A stretch of DNA of 64,000 bases from Pseudorhodobacter antarcticus (GTDB lineage: Bacteria > Pseudomonadota > Alphaproteobacteria > Rhodobacterales > Rhodobacteraceae). This document shows, one piece after another, positions 7,699 to 18,257 of this stretch (its first letter is position 1; every line of letters begins with the position of its first letter). The position numbers and the translations under genes were made by a program. The stretch lies in contig NZ_FOCO01000018.1 of the NCBI RefSeq assembly GCF_900110135.1, positions 1-64,000 of the forward strand, in the 5' to 3' direction. The notes beneath the pieces are model-generated. The model made no database searches and was not told the DNA's origin. It saw only the letters and a program-made list of their open reading frames with translations.

Positions 7699-9576
7699 TC
7701 ATTCCTTGGGGATGACGCGCAGATGCAGGTCACGCAATTGCTCATTTGTTGGCTCTGATGGGGCGTTCATCAGCAGGTCTTCGGCGCGCTGGTTCATCGG
7801 GAACATGATCACCTCGCGGATGTTCGCCTCATCCGCCAGCAGCATCACGATGCGGTCGATGCCCGCTGCACACCCGCCATGGGGCGGCGCGCCGTATTTG
7901 AACGCCTTGACCATACCGCCAAACCGCTTGTTCACCTCATCATTGGGGTAACCCGCCAGTTCAAACGCCTTGTACATAATTTCGGGTTTGTGATTGCGGA
8001 TACCGCCCGAAATCAGCTCATACCCATTACAAGCAAGGTCATATTGATAGGCATAGACGTTCAGCGGGTCACCCTGCAGCGCCTCCATCCCACCTTGCGG
8101 CATTGAAAACGGGTTGTGGCTGAAGTCGATTTTGCCATCGTCGGTTTTTTCAAACATCGGGAAATCGACGATCCACGCAAAGCGGAAGGTGTCTTTTTCG
8201 GTCAGGCCCAACTCATTGCCAATCTCATTGCGCGCACGCCCTGCGACCGCTTGGAAGGTTTCGGGCTTGCCACCGAGGAAGAAGGCGGCATCGCCAACAC
8301 CGAGGCCGAGTTGCTGGCGGATAGCTTCGGTGCGTTCGGGGCCGATGTTTTTAGCGAGAGGTCCTGCGGCAACCGAATTGCTGGACCACTTACCAAGTTT
8401 GCGCGCAACCCGTTCGTGCCACGCTTCTTTGGCTTCGCCTTTTTCTTGTGGATTCTGGATTGCGTCAAAGACGATGCCCTCGCCGTAACCTTCTTCACGC
8501 CAGAAGATATAGCCCATGCCCGGCAGGCCTTGCTGTTGCGCAAAGGCGTTCATGCGGTCGCAGAATTTGCGGCTGCCGCCTGTGGGCGCGGGAATGGCGC
8601 GAATCTCGTTGCCTTCGGATTCGAGGAGTTTGGCGAAAATGGCAAAGCCGGAGCCGCGGAAATGTTCCGATACGTCCTGCATGATGATCGGGTTGCGCAG
8701 GTCGGGCTTGTCCGATCCGTACCATTTCAGCGCGTCGTTGTAGGCGATCAGGGGCCAGTTTGTGTCGATCTTTTTACCCTTGCCGAACTCCTCGAATATC
8801 CCTTGGACAACGGGTTGCACGGCGGCAAATACATCCTCCTGCTTGACAAAAGACATTTCAATATCAAGCTGATAGAAGTCGGTTGGCGAACGGTCTGCGC
8901 GCGGGTCCTCATCGCGGAAACAGGGCGCGATCTGGAAATATTTGTCGAAACCCGACACCATGATCAACTGTTTGAACTGCTGTGGCGCTTGCGGCAGGGC
9001 GTAAAACTTGCCGGGGTGCAGACGGGATGGCACCAGAAAATCTCGCGCGCCTTCGGGGCTGCTGGCCGTGATGATCGGGGTTTGGAATTCGTTGAACCCT
9101 TGGTCCCACATCCGGTTGCGGATGGACCGCACCACGTTGGAGCGCAGCATCATATTGGCGTGCAATTTGTCGCGGCGCAGGTCAAGGAAACGGTAGGTCA
9201 GGCGCGTTTCCTCTGGGTAATCCACCTCGCCAAACACAGGCATCGGCAACTCCTCTGCCGCGCCCAACACTTCCATTCCGCGGGCGTACACCTCAATTTG
9301 TCCGGTTGGCAATTTGGGGTTCACCAGCGCCGCATCGCGCGCTTTGACCGTGCCATCAATGCGAATGACCCATTCCGCGCGCACTTTATCCAGATCGGCA
9401 AACGCCGGGCTGTCGCTGTCGGCGATGATTTGTGTGATGCCGTAATGGTCGCGCAAATCAATGAACAACACGCCGCCATGATCGCGGACCCGATGCACCC
9501 AGCCGGACAGGCGGATATCTTGCCCCACGTTGGCGGCGTTGAGTTGGGCGCAAGTGTGGCTGCGGTAAGCGTGCAT
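7699..9576 (-). CDS. aspS: Aspartyl-tRNA synthetase
   Basis: 625 residues, class II. The N-terminal OB-fold anticodon-binding domain begins [20 protein letters not shown] and contains [20 protein letters not shown]. The catalytic domain has motif 1 near [17 protein letters not shown], motif 2 [19 protein letters not shown] and motif 3 [18 protein letters not shown] bacterial GAD insertion (about 300-420) is present. It charges tRNA-Asp; many alphaproteobacterial forms are non-discriminating, which cannot be told here. The start is ATG 9576 with AAGGGA 6 nt upstream. The open frame runs 186 bp further up but through low-complexity intergenic DNA. The plus-strand 518-codon open frame across it is a shadow. 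Confidence 0.97.
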   Translation of the reverse strand: MHAYRSHTCAQLNAANVGQDIRLSGWVHRVRDHGGVLFIDLRDHYGITQIIADSDSPAFADLDKVRAEWVIRIDGTVKARDAALVNPKLPTGQIEVYARGMEVLGAAEELPMPVFGEVDYPEETRLTYRFLDLRRDKLHANMMLRSNVVRSIRNRMWDQGFNEFQTPIITASSPEGARDFLVPSRLHPGKFYALPQAPQQFKQLIMVSGFDKYFQIAPCFRDEDPRADRSPTDFYQLDIEMSFVKQEDVFAAVQPVVQGIFEEFGKGKKIDTNWPLIAYNDALKWYGSDKPDLRNPIIMQDVSEHFRGSGFAIFAKLLESEGNEIRAIPAPTGGSRKFCDRMNAFAQQQGLPGMGYIFWREEGYGEGIVFDAIQNPQEKGEAKEAWHERVARKLGKWSSNSVAAGPLAKNIGPERTEAIRQQLGLGVGDAAFFLGGKPETFQAVAGRARNEIGNELGLTEKDTFRFAWIVDFPMFEKTDDGKIDFSHNPFSMPQGGMEALQGDPLNVYAYQYDLACNGYELISGGIRNHKPEIMYKAFELAGYPNDEVNKRFGGMVKAFKYGAPPHGGCAAGIDRIVMLLADEANIREVIMFPMNQRAEDLLMNAPSEPTNEQLRDLHLRVIPKE

Positions 9577-9780
9577 GACGGATCCCTTTCCAAGGGCTGG
9601 TTTTGTGTTAGGCGTGATACACATCGCGCGGGCGGTGAAGTCAAGTCCACAAGGGGAAAGATGGGCCCGTAAAGGGAAACGGGCGGCCACCTTCGGGGGC
9701 GTTGAGCCCCCGCGCGGCGGCTTTGGCGCGTGGGGCCAAGGTTGGGCGCAAGGGTTAAGCACGGGCCACGTGGGAGCGTT

Positions 9781-9807
9781 CGGTTTTAGGTATTTTTGCC
9801 AAGATGA
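9781..9807 (+). repeat. Dispersed repeat copy 1 (core TTTTAGGTATTT..GCCAAG)
   Basis: CGGTTTTAGGTATTT followed by TTGCCAAGATGAA. It matches copies at 45801-45833 and 59512-59542 (both on the minus strand). This copy lies in the divergent aspS-carB intergenic region, oriented toward carB. Confidence 0.7.
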
Positions 9808-9936
9808 ATGGGAAAGCGCGGTTCCGGGCGGGCATGGCCGATTTTACTCGATTCCGCCCTTGCACCCCGGCCCATGCTGGCTATAACCCGGCAAGTTTTG
9901 CGCGGAATTTGGGCGCATACCAGCAGGAGAATGGCC

Positions 9937-12900
9937 ATGCCGAAAAGAACCGACATCACATCCATCATGATTATCGGTGCGGGGCCCATTGTGATTGGGC
10001 AGGCGTGCGAGTTCGACTATTCCGGGGCGCAAGCGTGCAAGGCGCTGCGTGAGGAAGGGTATCGGGTGATTTTGGTCAACTCTAACCCTGCGACGATCAT
10101 GACCGATCCGGGGTTGGCGGATGCCACCTATATCGAGCCGATCACGCCAGAGGTTGTGGCCAAGATTATTGAAAAAGAGCGCCCCGATGCGTTGTTGCCC
10201 ACCATGGGCGGGCAGACGGGCTTGAACACCGCGTTGGCGCTGGCCGATATGGGTGTGTTGGAAAAGTATAATGTAGAGCTGATCGGGGCCAAGCGCGCTG
10301 CTATTGAAATGGCAGAAGATCGCAAGTTGTTTCGTGAGGCGATGGACCGCATCGGGTTGGAAAACCCCAAAGCGACGATCATTGCCGCGCCGAAAATGGC
10401 CAATGGCAAGTATGACATCAAGGCCGGTGTGGCCGAGGCGATGAGTGCGATTGAATATGTGGGCCTGCCTGCCATTATCCGCCCGGCGTTTACGCTGGGG
10501 GGCACCGGCGGCGGTGTCGCTTATAACCGCGATGATTATGAGGCGATTTGTCGGAGTGGCCTTGAGGCCAGCCCGATGGCGCAGATTTTGGTCGACGAAT
10601 CCCTGCTCGGTTGGAAAGAGTTTGAGATGGAGGTGGTGCGCGACACTGCCGACAACGCCATCATCATCTGCGCGATTGAAAATATTGACCCGATGGGGGT
10701 GCATACCGGGGATTCAATCACCGTGGCCCCTGCCCTGACCTTGACCGACAAAGAATACCAGATCATGCGCAACGGTTCCATCGCCGTGCTGCGTGAAATT
10801 GGGGTGGAAACCGGCGGGTCCAACGTGCAATGGGCGATCAACCCCGCCGATGGGCGCATGGTGGTGATCGAGATGAACCCGCGGGTGTCGCGGTCATCCG
10901 CGCTGGCGTCCAAGGCCACAGGGTTTCCGATTGCCAAGGTCGCGGCAAAGCTGGCCGTCGGCTATACGCTGGATGAGTTGGACAATGACATCACAAAGGT
11001 CACGCCCGCCAGCTTTGAGCCGTCGATTGACTATGTCGTCACCAAAATCCCGCGCTTTGCGTTTGAGAAATTCCCGGGGTCCGAGCCGCATCTGACCACC
11101 GCGATGAAATCGGTGGGTGAGGTGATGGCGATTGGCCGCACTATCCACGAGTCGATGCAAAAGGCACTGGCGAGTTTGGAAACTGGGCTGTCGGGGTTTG
11201 ACGAAATCGCCATCCCGGGCGCGCCAGACCGTGCCGCCGTGTCGATGGCGCTGGCCAAGCAAACCCCAGACCGCTTGCGCGTGATTGCCCAAGCGATGCG
11301 CTTTGGCTTTTCCGATGATGAGATCAACCAGATCACCTGTTTCGATCCGTGGTTTTTGGCCCGCATCCGCGAGATTATGGATGTGGAGGCCGACGTGCGC
11401 CGCGATGGGTTGCCCACGCAACCCACCGCCCTGCGCCGCCTGAAAATGCTGGGCTTTACCGATGCGCGGCTTGCCACCCTGACGGGCCGCGATGAAGGCC
11501 AAGTGCGCCGTGCACGCCGCAACCTTGGCGTCAACGCCGTGTTCAAACGCATTGACACTTGTGCCGCGGAATTTGAGGCGCAGACGCCTTATATGTATTC
11601 CACCTACGAATCGCCGGCGATGGGTGATGTGGAATGTGAGGCGCGGCCTTCCGATGCCAAAAAAGTGGTCATTCTGGGTGGTGGCCCAAACCGCATCGGC
11701 CAAGGAATTGAGTTTGATTATTGCTGCTGCCATGCCTGCTATGCCCTGACGGCGGCGGGGTATGAAACCATCATGATCAACTGCAACCCCGAAACGGTTT
11801 CGACCGATTACGACACCAGTGACCGCCTGTATTTTGAACCGCTGACACTGGAACATGTGCTGGAAATCCTGCGCGTGGAACAGGAAAACGGCACCCTGCA
11901 CGGGGTTATCGTGCAATTTGGCGGCCAAACCCCGTTAAAGCTGGCCAATGCGCTGCATGATGAAGGTATCCCCATCCTCGGCACCACGCCCGACGCCATT
12001 GATCTGGCCGAGGACCGCGAGCGTTTTCAGCAACTGCTGCACAAACTGGGCCTGAAACAACCCCATAACGGCACAGCGCGGTCGCGCGATGAGGCGTTCG
12101 CCGTGGCCAAGGATGTCGGCTACCCGCTGGTCATCCGCCCCTCCTTCGTTTTGGGCGGCCGGGCGATGGAAATCATCCGCGATGACGCGCAGCTGGAACG
12201 CTATATCCGCGAGGCGGTGCAGGTTTCCGGCAATAACCCCGTGTTGCTGGACAGCTATCTGTCGGGTGCTATTGAGGTGGACGTTGATGCGCTGTCTGAT
12301 GGGCACAACGTGCATGTCGCGGGTATCATGGAACATATTGAGGAGGCGGGGGTCCATTCGGGCGACTCAGCCTGCTCCCTGCCCCCGCATTCCCTGTCCC
12401 CTGCGGTGATTGCGGAGTTGAAGGTGCAAACCGTTGCCATGGCCCGCGCGTTGAACGTGGTCGGCCTGATGAACGTGCAATTTGCGCTGAAAGGCGACGA
12501 TATTTATGTGCTGGAGGTGAACCCGCGCGCATCGCGCACTGTGCCCTTTGTCGCCAAAGCGACCGACAGCGCCATTGCGTCAATTGCGGCCCGGCTGATG
12601 GCAGGCGAGCCGTTGTCAAACTTTCCGCTGCGCGCGCCTTACGCGGCGGGCGTTGGCCCCGATACCGACCTGCCGCTGGCCGACCCGAACACGCTGGCCG
12701 ACCCGATCACCCCGTGGTTTTCGGTCAAAGAGGCGGTTTTGCCCTTTGCCCGTTTCGCAGGCGTGGACCCTCTCTTGGGCCCAGAAATGCGGTCGACCGG
12801 AGAGGTGATGGGCTGGGATCGCACCTTCCCGCTGGCGTTCCTAAAGGCGCAAATGGGCGCAGGCAACGACCTGCCGCTGGAAGGCCGCGTGTTCTTGTCG

Positions 12901-13266
12901 ATCAAGGATATGGACAAAACCGATGCGATGGCAGCCGCTGCGCGCGATCTGGTCGCAATGGGGTTCGAAATTGTGGCAACCAAAGGCACGGCCATGTGGC
13001 TGGAAACCGTTGGGGCGGCATCAACACTGGTAAACAAAGTTTATGAAGGCCGCCCGAACATCGTGGACCGCCTGAAAAACGAAGATATTGCGCTGGTTTT
13101 GAACACGACCGAGGGCACGCAATCTATCCAAGACAGCCGCGAAATTCGCCGCGTGGCGCTGTTTGACAAAATTCCGTATTTCACGACCGCTGCAGGGTCG
13201 ATCGCCGCCGTTTCCGCGATGAAGGCCCGGGGTGAAGGGATTGGCGTGCGCACCTTGCAGGGCTAA
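9937..13266 (+). CDS. carB: Carbamoyl-phosphate synthase large subunit
   Basis: 1109 residues, full length. It starts [20 protein letters not shown] and contains two homologous ATP-grasp halves: [18 protein letters not shown] with [18 protein letters not shown] in the first, and [16 protein letters not shown] with [10 protein letters not shown] in the second. The C-terminal MGS-like allosteric domain follows ([26 protein letters not shown]). With the glutaminase CarA (not in this window) it makes carbamoyl phosphate for arginine and pyrimidine synthesis. I chose ATG 9937, with AGGAG 7 nt upstream and the canonical N-terminus; ATG 9931 is an alternative. It stands alone, divergent from aspS. 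Confidence 0.97.
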   Translation: MPKRTDITSIMIIGAGPIVIGQACEFDYSGAQACKALREEGYRVILVNSNPATIMTDPGLADATYIEPITPEVVAKIIEKERPDALLPTMGGQTGLNTALALADMGVLEKYNVELIGAKRAAIEMAEDRKLFREAMDRIGLENPKATIIAAPKMANGKYDIKAGVAEAMSAIEYVGLPAIIRPAFTLGGTGGGVAYNRDDYEAICRSGLEASPMAQILVDESLLGWKEFEMEVVRDTADNAIIICAIENIDPMGVHTGDSITVAPALTLTDKEYQIMRNGSIAVLREIGVETGGSNVQWAINPADGRMVVIEMNPRVSRSSALASKATGFPIAKVAAKLAVGYTLDELDNDITKVTPASFEPSIDYVVTKIPRFAFEKFPGSEPHLTTAMKSVGEVMAIGRTIHESMQKALASLETGLSGFDEIAIPGAPDRAAVSMALAKQTPDRLRVIAQAMRFGFSDDEINQITCFDPWFLARIREIMDVEADVRRDGLPTQPTALRRLKMLGFTDARLATLTGRDEGQVRRARRNLGVNAVFKRIDTCAAEFEAQTPYMYSTYESPAMGDVECEARPSDAKKVVILGGGPNRIGQGIEFDYCCCHACYALTAAGYETIMINCNPETVSTDYDTSDRLYFEPLTLEHVLEILRVEQENGTLHGVIVQFGGQTPLKLANALHDEGIPILGTTPDAIDLAEDRERFQQLLHKLGLKQPHNGTARSRDEAFAVAKDVGYPLVIRPSFVLGGRAMEIIRDDAQLERYIREAVQVSGNNPVLLDSYLSGAIEVDVDALSDGHNVHVAGIMEHIEEAGVHSGDSACSLPPHSLSPAVIAELKVQTVAMARALNVVGLMNVQFALKGDDIYVLEVNPRASRTVPFVAKATDSAIASIAARLMAGEPLSNFPLRAPYAAGVGPDTDLPLADPNTLADPITPWFSVKEAVLPFARFAGVDPLLGPEMRSTGEVMGWDRTFPLAFLKAQMGAGNDLPLEGRVFLSIKDMDKTDAMAAAARDLVAMGFEIVATKGTAMWLETVGAASTLVNKVYEGRPNIVDRLKNEDIALVLNTTEGTQSIQDSREIRRVALFDKIPYFTTAAGSIAAVSAMKARGEGIGVRTLQG

Positions 13267-13332
13267 CTCCTGCCGGGCGGGTGGGGCAAACGTCCCCCCT
13301 GCCCGGTTGCGCGCGACCCGTTGGATGCTGCG

Positions 13333-13983
13333 TTATTGAAACGAAAACGTGTCGTAATCTGCTTTGTAAGAATCTTTGATGTTTTGGACCAAACCCGCGC
13401 TTAGGTCCTGCACTTTCATTTTATTACCGCTGCCTTGCTCGCGCTGCAAAACAAAATCCTTGCCCGTTCGGGCAATCAGTTCGGCCCGAAAAACCTCCAG
13501 CTCATTCATCTTGAACAGCCGGTCGTAATACCCGGCATCATTGCCCAAAAAGAACACATGCGGTTCGGTGTGATGCTTGATCGAACTGGACAGGGAGCGG
13601 TACAGGTCCATCTTTTCGACAAATTCGGCAAAAGATGGCCGCGGCGTGGCCCCCTTTTCCAGATCCTCCGCCGAAATCATAGCGGCGTCCAATTCCCCAA
13701 GGTTCAAAACCCTGTTCACATAACAAGACAGCAAGCGGTGAACAGGCTCGCGCAGCACTGCCGTTTTCCAATACTCTGCCGCCACCGCCGGGTTTTTCGG
13801 CTTGAACGCCGCGCTGGGATAGCAGGTGTGGATATGAAAAGGCTTGCCGTTTTTGATCGAAGGCTCAAACGCCTCACCATTTTGCAAAAAATAAAATGCA
13901 AATTTTAACGACGTGCAGGCGTTTTTGGGCACCGCCGTGTATGTGATTTTTGGCTCGGACAAAATAACGGGCATGGGCAGCAT
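13333..13983 (-). CDS. Sulfotransferase-family protein
   Basis: 216 residues. The N-terminal KITYTAVPKNACTSLKFAFY matches the 5'-phosphosulfate-binding loop (PKNACTS) of Golgi-type/HNK-1-like sulfotransferases found in Roseobacter genomes. WKTAVLREPVHRLLSCYVNR is the 3'-phosphate-binding region (RxP...S). The C-terminal half is helical and charged. It would transfer sulfate from PAPS to a carbohydrate or lipid; the acceptor cannot be told. I chose ATG 13983 because AAGGA lies 6 nt upstream. The longer open frame to 14241 has no family similarity. It is convergent with carB and divergent from the helicase gene. Confidence 0.8.
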   Translation of the reverse strand: MLPMPVILSEPKITYTAVPKNACTSLKFAFYFLQNGEAFEPSIKNGKPFHIHTCYPSAAFKPKNPAVAAEYWKTAVLREPVHRLLSCYVNRVLNLGELDAAMISAEDLEKGATPRPSFAEFVEKMDLYRSLSSSIKHHTEPHVFFLGNDAGYYDRLFKMNELEVFRAELIARTGKDFVLQREQGSGNKMKVQDLSAGLVQNIKDSYKADYDTFSFQ

Positions 13984-14361
13984 ATATCCTTGTGGGACCA
14001 CCCCAGGTTCAAGCCAAGCGCAACGGCGGATTGGCCTTGGCGCAGGGTCTGTTCTGGGCAATCGCGGTCTATCGTGACGCGCGGTCAATACCCGCCGCAC
14101 CAACCAAGTGCAAGCATGGCACACCAACGCACTCTGCGCTGCCCCCTTGACAAAACCAAAATTTCTCCCCATCTGGCACTTATCCGAGTGCCCGTGCCGC
14201 GTGAGCATGTGAACGGCCCGGATGTTGGTTCCCACCGTCACGCAGGGGTTCCGCGGTGCCGACGGGGTGCTTGCAGGGGCAGGTATCCGAGGCGCGCGCC
14301 GCTCCCTTTTGGCCGCGATGGTGCGGCACAGGTGTGCATTTGCACGCCGGAAAGACTATTT
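13984..14361. other. Intergenic region between the sulfotransferase and helicase genes
   Basis: About 380 bp with no supported gene, between divergent genes. A TTGACA at 14147-14152 is a possible -35 element for the helicase, which would give a leader of roughly 180 nt; the matching -10 is poor. Long leaders are common for cold-induced RhlE-type helicases, but I see no defined structure. Confidence 0.4.
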
Positions 14362-15726
14362 ATGACGACGTTTGCTGATCTGGGACTTTCCCCCAAACTT
14401 ATGGCCGGGCTTGATAAAGCTGGCTATACCGCGCCCACACCCATTCAGGTGCAGGCCATTCCGCATATCATGAAAGGCCGTGATATCATGGGCTTGGCGC
14501 AAACCGGCACGGGTAAAACCGCCGCCTTTGGCCTGCCTTTGCTGCACCGCCTGCTGGATATCGGTCACCCGCCCGCGCCGCGCACGGTGCGCAGCCTTAT
14601 CTTGGCACCTACCCGCGAATTGGTCGCACAAATTTCCGACAATTTGACCAATTACACCAAGGGCACGCCTGTCAAAGTCGTCACCATCACCGGTGGTGCC
14701 TCGATTTTCCGCCAGTCCGAAAAGCTGGCCAAAGGTGCCGATGTTGTTGTCGCAACCCCCGGCCGTTTGATCGACCTTTTGGACCGCAAGGCCCTGACGC
14801 TGGAGGCGTGCGGCTATTTGGTGCTGGATGAGGCGGACCAAATGCTGGACATGGGGTTTATTCACGCCCTGCGCAAAATTGCGCAATATATCCCGCTGAA
14901 ACGCCAAACCATGCTGTTTTCGGCCACCATGCCGAAATTGATCGAGGATTTGGCAGGCACATATCTGCGCGACCCAATCAAAGTGCAGGTCGCCCCTCCG
15001 GGCAAGCCTGTTGAAAAGATTGAACAATCCGTGCATTATACCCCGCAGGGTGATAAGGCAAAACTGCTGGAAACCTATTTGAAGGAACACCCGGGCGAAC
15101 AGGCGCTTGTCTTTGGCCGCACCAAACACGGGTCGGAAAAGCTGATGAAATTGCTCGTGTCCTGGGGCTTCAAAGCAGGCTCCATCCACGGCAACAAATC
15201 GCAAAACCAGCGCGACCGCACCCTGACCGAGTTTCGCAATGCCGAATTGGACGTGTTGGTGGCAACCGATGTGGCCGCGCGCGGCATCGACATTCCAGGC
15301 GTGCGCCATGTCTATAACTACGACCTGCCAAACGTGCCGGAAAACTATGTCCACCGCATTGGCCGCACCGCGCGCGCCGGTGCCGAAGGGCGCGCCGTGG
15401 CGTTTTGTGCCCCGGCCGAAATGGGCGAATTGAAAGACATCGAAAAGCTGTTGAAAAACCCACTGCCAATCATCGGCGGCGCACCGTGGGGCCTTGCCGA
15501 TATTAAGGCCGCGCCAAAGCCACCTCAGCGTGGCGCACGCCCGCCGCGCGCAGGCGGTGCTGGTGGTCAAGGCAAACCCCGGTCTGCCCAAGGCAAACCG
15601 GGCAGCAAACCATCAAGCGCACCAAAGCCACAAGGCAAGCCAATGCGCTCTGTCGAAGGTGGGCATGGCGCACCGAAAAAGGGCAAACCAGCCGGGCGCC
15701 CACAAGGCCGCTTTACCGCTGCATGA
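14362..15726 (+). CDS. rhlE: DEAD-box RNA helicase, RhlE type
   Basis: 454 residues. Motifs appear in order: Q motif GYTAPTPIQVQAIP, motif I GLAQTGTGKTAAFGLPLL, Ia LAPTRELVAQI, Ib VATPGRLIDLL, DEAD box VLDEADQMLDMGF, motif III FSATMP, motif IV ALVFGRTKHG, V VATDVAARGIDIPGV and VI HRIGRTARAG. The C-terminal tail (about 375-454) is a basic, Pro/Lys/Gly-rich RNA-binding extension. It unwinds RNA for ribosome assembly or degradosome work, as for RhlE. GGAAAG lies 8 nt before ATG 14362, and a strong terminator follows directly. It is monocistronic. Confidence 0.94.
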   Translation: MTTFADLGLSPKLMAGLDKAGYTAPTPIQVQAIPHIMKGRDIMGLAQTGTGKTAAFGLPLLHRLLDIGHPPAPRTVRSLILAPTRELVAQISDNLTNYTKGTPVKVVTITGGASIFRQSEKLAKGADVVVATPGRLIDLLDRKALTLEACGYLVLDEADQMLDMGFIHALRKIAQYIPLKRQTMLFSATMPKLIEDLAGTYLRDPIKVQVAPPGKPVEKIEQSVHYTPQGDKAKLLETYLKEHPGEQALVFGRTKHGSEKLMKLLVSWGFKAGSIHGNKSQNQRDRTLTEFRNAELDVLVATDVAARGIDIPGVRHVYNYDLPNVPENYVHRIGRTARAGAEGRAVAFCAPAEMGELKDIEKLLKNPLPIIGGAPWGLADIKAAPKPPQRGARPPRAGGAGGQGKPRSAQGKPGSKPSSAPKPQGKPMRSVEGGHGAPKKGKPAGRPQGRFTAA

Positions 15727-15732
15727 TTAAAA

Positions 15733-15763
15733 AAAGGGCGGGGAAAAACCTCCGCCCTTTTTT
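15733..15763 (+). terminator. Rho-independent terminator after rhlE
   Basis: AAGGGCGG pairs with CCGCCCTT around an A-rich loop and is followed by TTTTTT. The A-run before the stem also makes it usable from the minus strand, where the gene at 15787-16329 converges. Confidence 0.9.
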
Positions 15764-15786
15764 CTAACCTTGGACCGCGATGACGG

Positions 15787-16329
15787 TCAGTGGGATTCTT
15801 CTTCCAAATTAAGCTTCATTTCCAACAAAACTTGCTGGATCGACAGGGTTTCGCGCAACAACCGCTTCGCCTCATTGATCGAGATTTTGCCGTCGGCAAT
15901 GGCGGTGTTATACTCCCCCATCAACATGGCAAACCGCTGCGCCAATGCGACCACATCGGCGTTAATGCCTTGTGATGTCGAATTACGCCGCGTGCCGTCA
16001 TAGGCCAAAGTGATGCCGCGCAATTCAGCCAACGCACTGGTAACATGCGGATAACTGGATCCCGCCTCTAATGCTGCCACCACATTAATCGGCATGAATC
16101 GGTCGGCATGTTCTTCGGCATCGGAATAATAGCGCCCGATCGTGGCTTTGGACTTGCCCGACAATTCACATGCGGCCTCAATCCCCACATCCTTGACCAA
16201 GGCTTCGGTGTGTTTCTTCAAGTATCCATGATGTTTCATTTTCAGGGCCTTCGGCGTTACGTCCAGAACAGTCTGGGGGAAATCAATATGCCTTTTCCCA
16301 TTAAGCCGCCATTTAGAATTTGTCATCAT
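15787..16329 (-). CDS. Phage-type HTH regulator (resembles CII/CP76-like proteins)
   Basis: About 180 residues. The central segment VGIEAACELSGKSKATIGRY is a helix-turn-helix (GKSKATIGRYYS as recognition helix). It is followed by MPINVVAALEAGSSYPHVTS, a layout seen in phage regulatory proteins that choose a state from a short operator. The C-terminal 60 residues (GISIN-like ISINEAKRLLRETLSIQQVL) predict a long amphipathic helix or coiled coil for oligomerisation. There are two adjacent ATGs (16329, 16326) without a Shine-Dalgarno, so the message may be leaderless; an internal ATG near 16239 is another possible start. A palindrome lies 7 bp upstream. No other phage genes are nearby, so it is a resident regulator or a relic. 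The family assignment is tentative. Confidence 0.65.
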   Translation of the reverse strand: MMTNSKWRLNGKRHIDFPQTVLDVTPKALKMKHHGYLKKHTEALVKDVGIEAACELSGKSKATIGRYYSDAEEHADRFMPINVVAALEAGSSYPHVTSALAELRGITLAYDGTRRNSTSQGINADVVALAQRFAMLMGEYNTAIADGKISINEAKRLLRETLSIQQVLLEMKLNLEEESH

Positions 16330-16335
16330 AGATTT

Positions 16336-16357
16336 AAGTCCAGTGTATGTTGGACTT
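16336..16357. promoter_or_regulatory. Palindrome upstream of the phage-type regulator (candidate operator)
   Basis: AAGTCCA (16336-16342) and TGGACTT (16351-16357) form a perfect inverted repeat with an 8-bp spacer (22 bp in all), ending 7 bp from the regulator's first ATG. This is the expected geometry for a dimeric autorepressor site overlapping a promoter. Confidence 0.55.
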
Positions 16358-16611
16358 GTCACGAGTGTCCGGTGTCCCCAGCATCGGAAAAGGCGTGGTC
16401 CCACCGTATCTTTGCCCTGCAAAGGGACGTGGGGCCGTTGGTCCGCGCGGTACGGTGGGCCGTATAATGTGCGCGTCAAAGGTGCGAAGGGGCTGTGATT
16501 TGTGCCGTGTGTGTGGCGCACCGCAGCCCCTTGTTTTTTTTCGACCCTGCCCTTGGGCGGCACGCGAAAATAAACTTGCCCGCAGGGCCATCCCAAGGCA
16601 AACACAGGCGC

Positions 16612-17220
16612 ATGGCCAAACTTTATTTCCACTACTCCACCATGAACGCGGGCAAATCGACCGCGCTTTTGCAAGCCTCGCACAATTACCGCGAGGGGGG
16701 CATGACGACCTATTTGATCACCGCCCAGTTGGACAATCGCGCCGGGCATGCCCGCATCGCCAGCCGCATTGGCATTGCGCAAGCCGCAGATACCTTTGCC
16801 CCCGGCGAGGATTTGTTTGCCAAAATCGCAGGCCAGTTAGCCAACGGCCCCATCGCTTGCGTGTTTATGGATGAAGCGCAGTTTTTGACCAAAGCGCAGG
16901 TCTGGCAATTGGCCCGCGCGGTGGACGATTTGAACGTACCGATCATGTGCTATGGGTTGCGGGTGGATTTTCAAGGCAATCTGTTCCCCGGATCTGCGGC
17001 ATTGCTGGCTTGGGCCGATGAAATGCGTGAGGTGCGCACGATTTGCCATTGCGGGAAAAAGGCCACGATGGTGGTGCGCAAAGGGCCGGATGGTGCGGTA
17101 CTGTCGGACGGCGACCAAGTGCAGATTGGCGGCAATGAAACCTATGTCTCCTTGTGCCGCCGCCATTGGCGCACGGCGGTTGGCGTGCATCAGGCGCTGA
17201 TCGACGGCTCCCCCGCCTGA
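16612..17220 (+). CDS. tdk: Thymidine kinase
   Basis: 202 residues, type II thymidine kinase. Walker A is STMNAGKSTALL. The DEAQF motif is at CVFMDEAQFLTKAQVW (Walker B and lid), and CYGLRVDFQGNLFPGS is the nucleoside-binding region. The zinc ribbon CHCGKKATMVVR has the first Cys pair, with a further Cys in SLCRRHW. It phosphorylates thymidine in the salvage pathway. ATG 16612 begins MAKLYFHYSTMNAG as in the family. The 3' end overlaps the convergent transporter gene by 31 bp. Confidence 0.95.
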   Translation: MAKLYFHYSTMNAGKSTALLQASHNYREGGMTTYLITAQLDNRAGHARIASRIGIAQAADTFAPGEDLFAKIAGQLANGPIACVFMDEAQFLTKAQVWQLARAVDDLNVPIMCYGLRVDFQGNLFPGSAALLAWADEMREVRTICHCGKKATMVVRKGPDGAVLSDGDQVQIGGNETYVSLCRRHWRTAVGVHQALIDGSPA

Positions 17221-18125
17221 CGCCCGCGCAGCGCAATCATGCCCCCCGCCACCGCAATCATGCCCATGCCAAGGGTGGCAAGCCCTGTCAGGGTTTCGCC
17301 CCACAAAATCCACCCCCAAAACGCCGCCAGCGGCAGGGCGGAATATTCAAACACCGACACTCGGCTGGCTTCGGCAATTTGATACGCCCGCACCAGCATT
17401 GCGATACCAACCAACGACCCCGCCGCCTGCACAAAGGTCCAGCCATAAAAACTGGCCGATGGCCGCACCCAACCGCGCAGCACAAACCCCGCCGCGCCGT
17501 CCGGCACATCCAGCGGCAACACGGTCAACACCGTCACACCAATCACACCAAACACCCCCAGCGCCGCAAAAAACCCAAGCGTCAGGGTTTCCGCCGCCTC
17601 ACCTTCGCACCATTCGCGGGTGGCCACATTTCCCATCGCGTAAAACGCCCCCGCCACCACGGGCATCAACGCGGCCAGTGACGCGCCGCGCAACGCCTCT
17701 GGCCCCAGCACCAAAGCCACCCCGGCAAAGCCCAAGGCAACAGCCGCAATCCGCACCACCCCAATCGCGTGGCCATACACAAACCGCGTGATCAGCAAAA
17801 CGAAAATTGGCGCGGTGAACAGCCCCGCCGCCACCACCGCCACAGGCAAAAACGCCAGCGCCCCAAAATAAATCAGCATCGCCATGCCATGCACGCTGGA
17901 CCGCGCCACCACCGCCCCCATCCGCCGGGGCCGCAGCCGCAAAGCCATAAACGGCGCGCAAACCAACAACAGCCCCACCACCATCGCCGTGCGTATGGCA
18001 TGAAACTGCCACAGCCCCGCCTCCACCGCGATCACCCGCACAAAGTTGTCGGTAAACCCAATCACGGTCGCAAAGGCCAAAACCAACAGGGCTGCGCGGA
18101 TAACAGGGTCTAATGTCGGTTTCAT
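17190..18125 (-). CDS. EamA/DMT-family transporter
   Basis: 311 residues with about ten hydrophobic segments in two EamA repeats (about 10-140 and 155-300), for example AALLVLAFATVIGFTDNFV, VYGHAIGVVRIAAVALGFAG and FWGWILWGETLTGLATLGM. The conserved WGE motif near the end of the second repeat is typical. Members export metabolites or amino acids; the substrate is unknown. It is divergent from the acyl-CoA ligase and convergent with tdk, overlapping it by 31 bp. Confidence 0.88.
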   Translation of the reverse strand: MKPTLDPVIRAALLVLAFATVIGFTDNFVRVIAVEAGLWQFHAIRTAMVVGLLLVCAPFMALRLRPRRMGAVVARSSVHGMAMLIYFGALAFLPVAVVAAGLFTAPIFVLLITRFVYGHAIGVVRIAAVALGFAGVALVLGPEALRGASLAALMPVVAGAFYAMGNVATREWCEGEAAETLTLGFFAALGVFGVIGVTVLTVLPLDVPDGAAGFVLRGWVRPSASFYGWTFVQAAGSLVGIAMLVRAYQIAEASRVSVFEYSALPLAAFWGWILWGETLTGLATLGMGMIAVAGGMIALRGRQAGEPSISA

Positions 18126-18257
18126 CGGGTCAGGCCTTTTTCTTTGTCTTTACGGCTTCGGGTAATTTCGCCCATGATGCATGGCGGAAAGCGACATTTT
18201 TGACCCGTCGCGCCCAATGCGGCCGCAGGCAGTCAGAAAAACAATGGGAGGACGGCG

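Noticed and set aside
8116-9672. 518-codon plus-strand frame opposite aspS
   Set aside because: It is the codon-position shadow of aspS, whose family motifs are complete. No ribosome site and a His/Gly-biased composition.
10894-11928. 344-codon minus-strand frame inside carB
   Set aside because: Shadow of carB, which is full length with all motifs.
15787-16329. Possible prophage at the phage-type regulator
   Set aside because: No integrase, structural, lysis or replication gene nearby; flanking genes are ordinary chromosomal ones.
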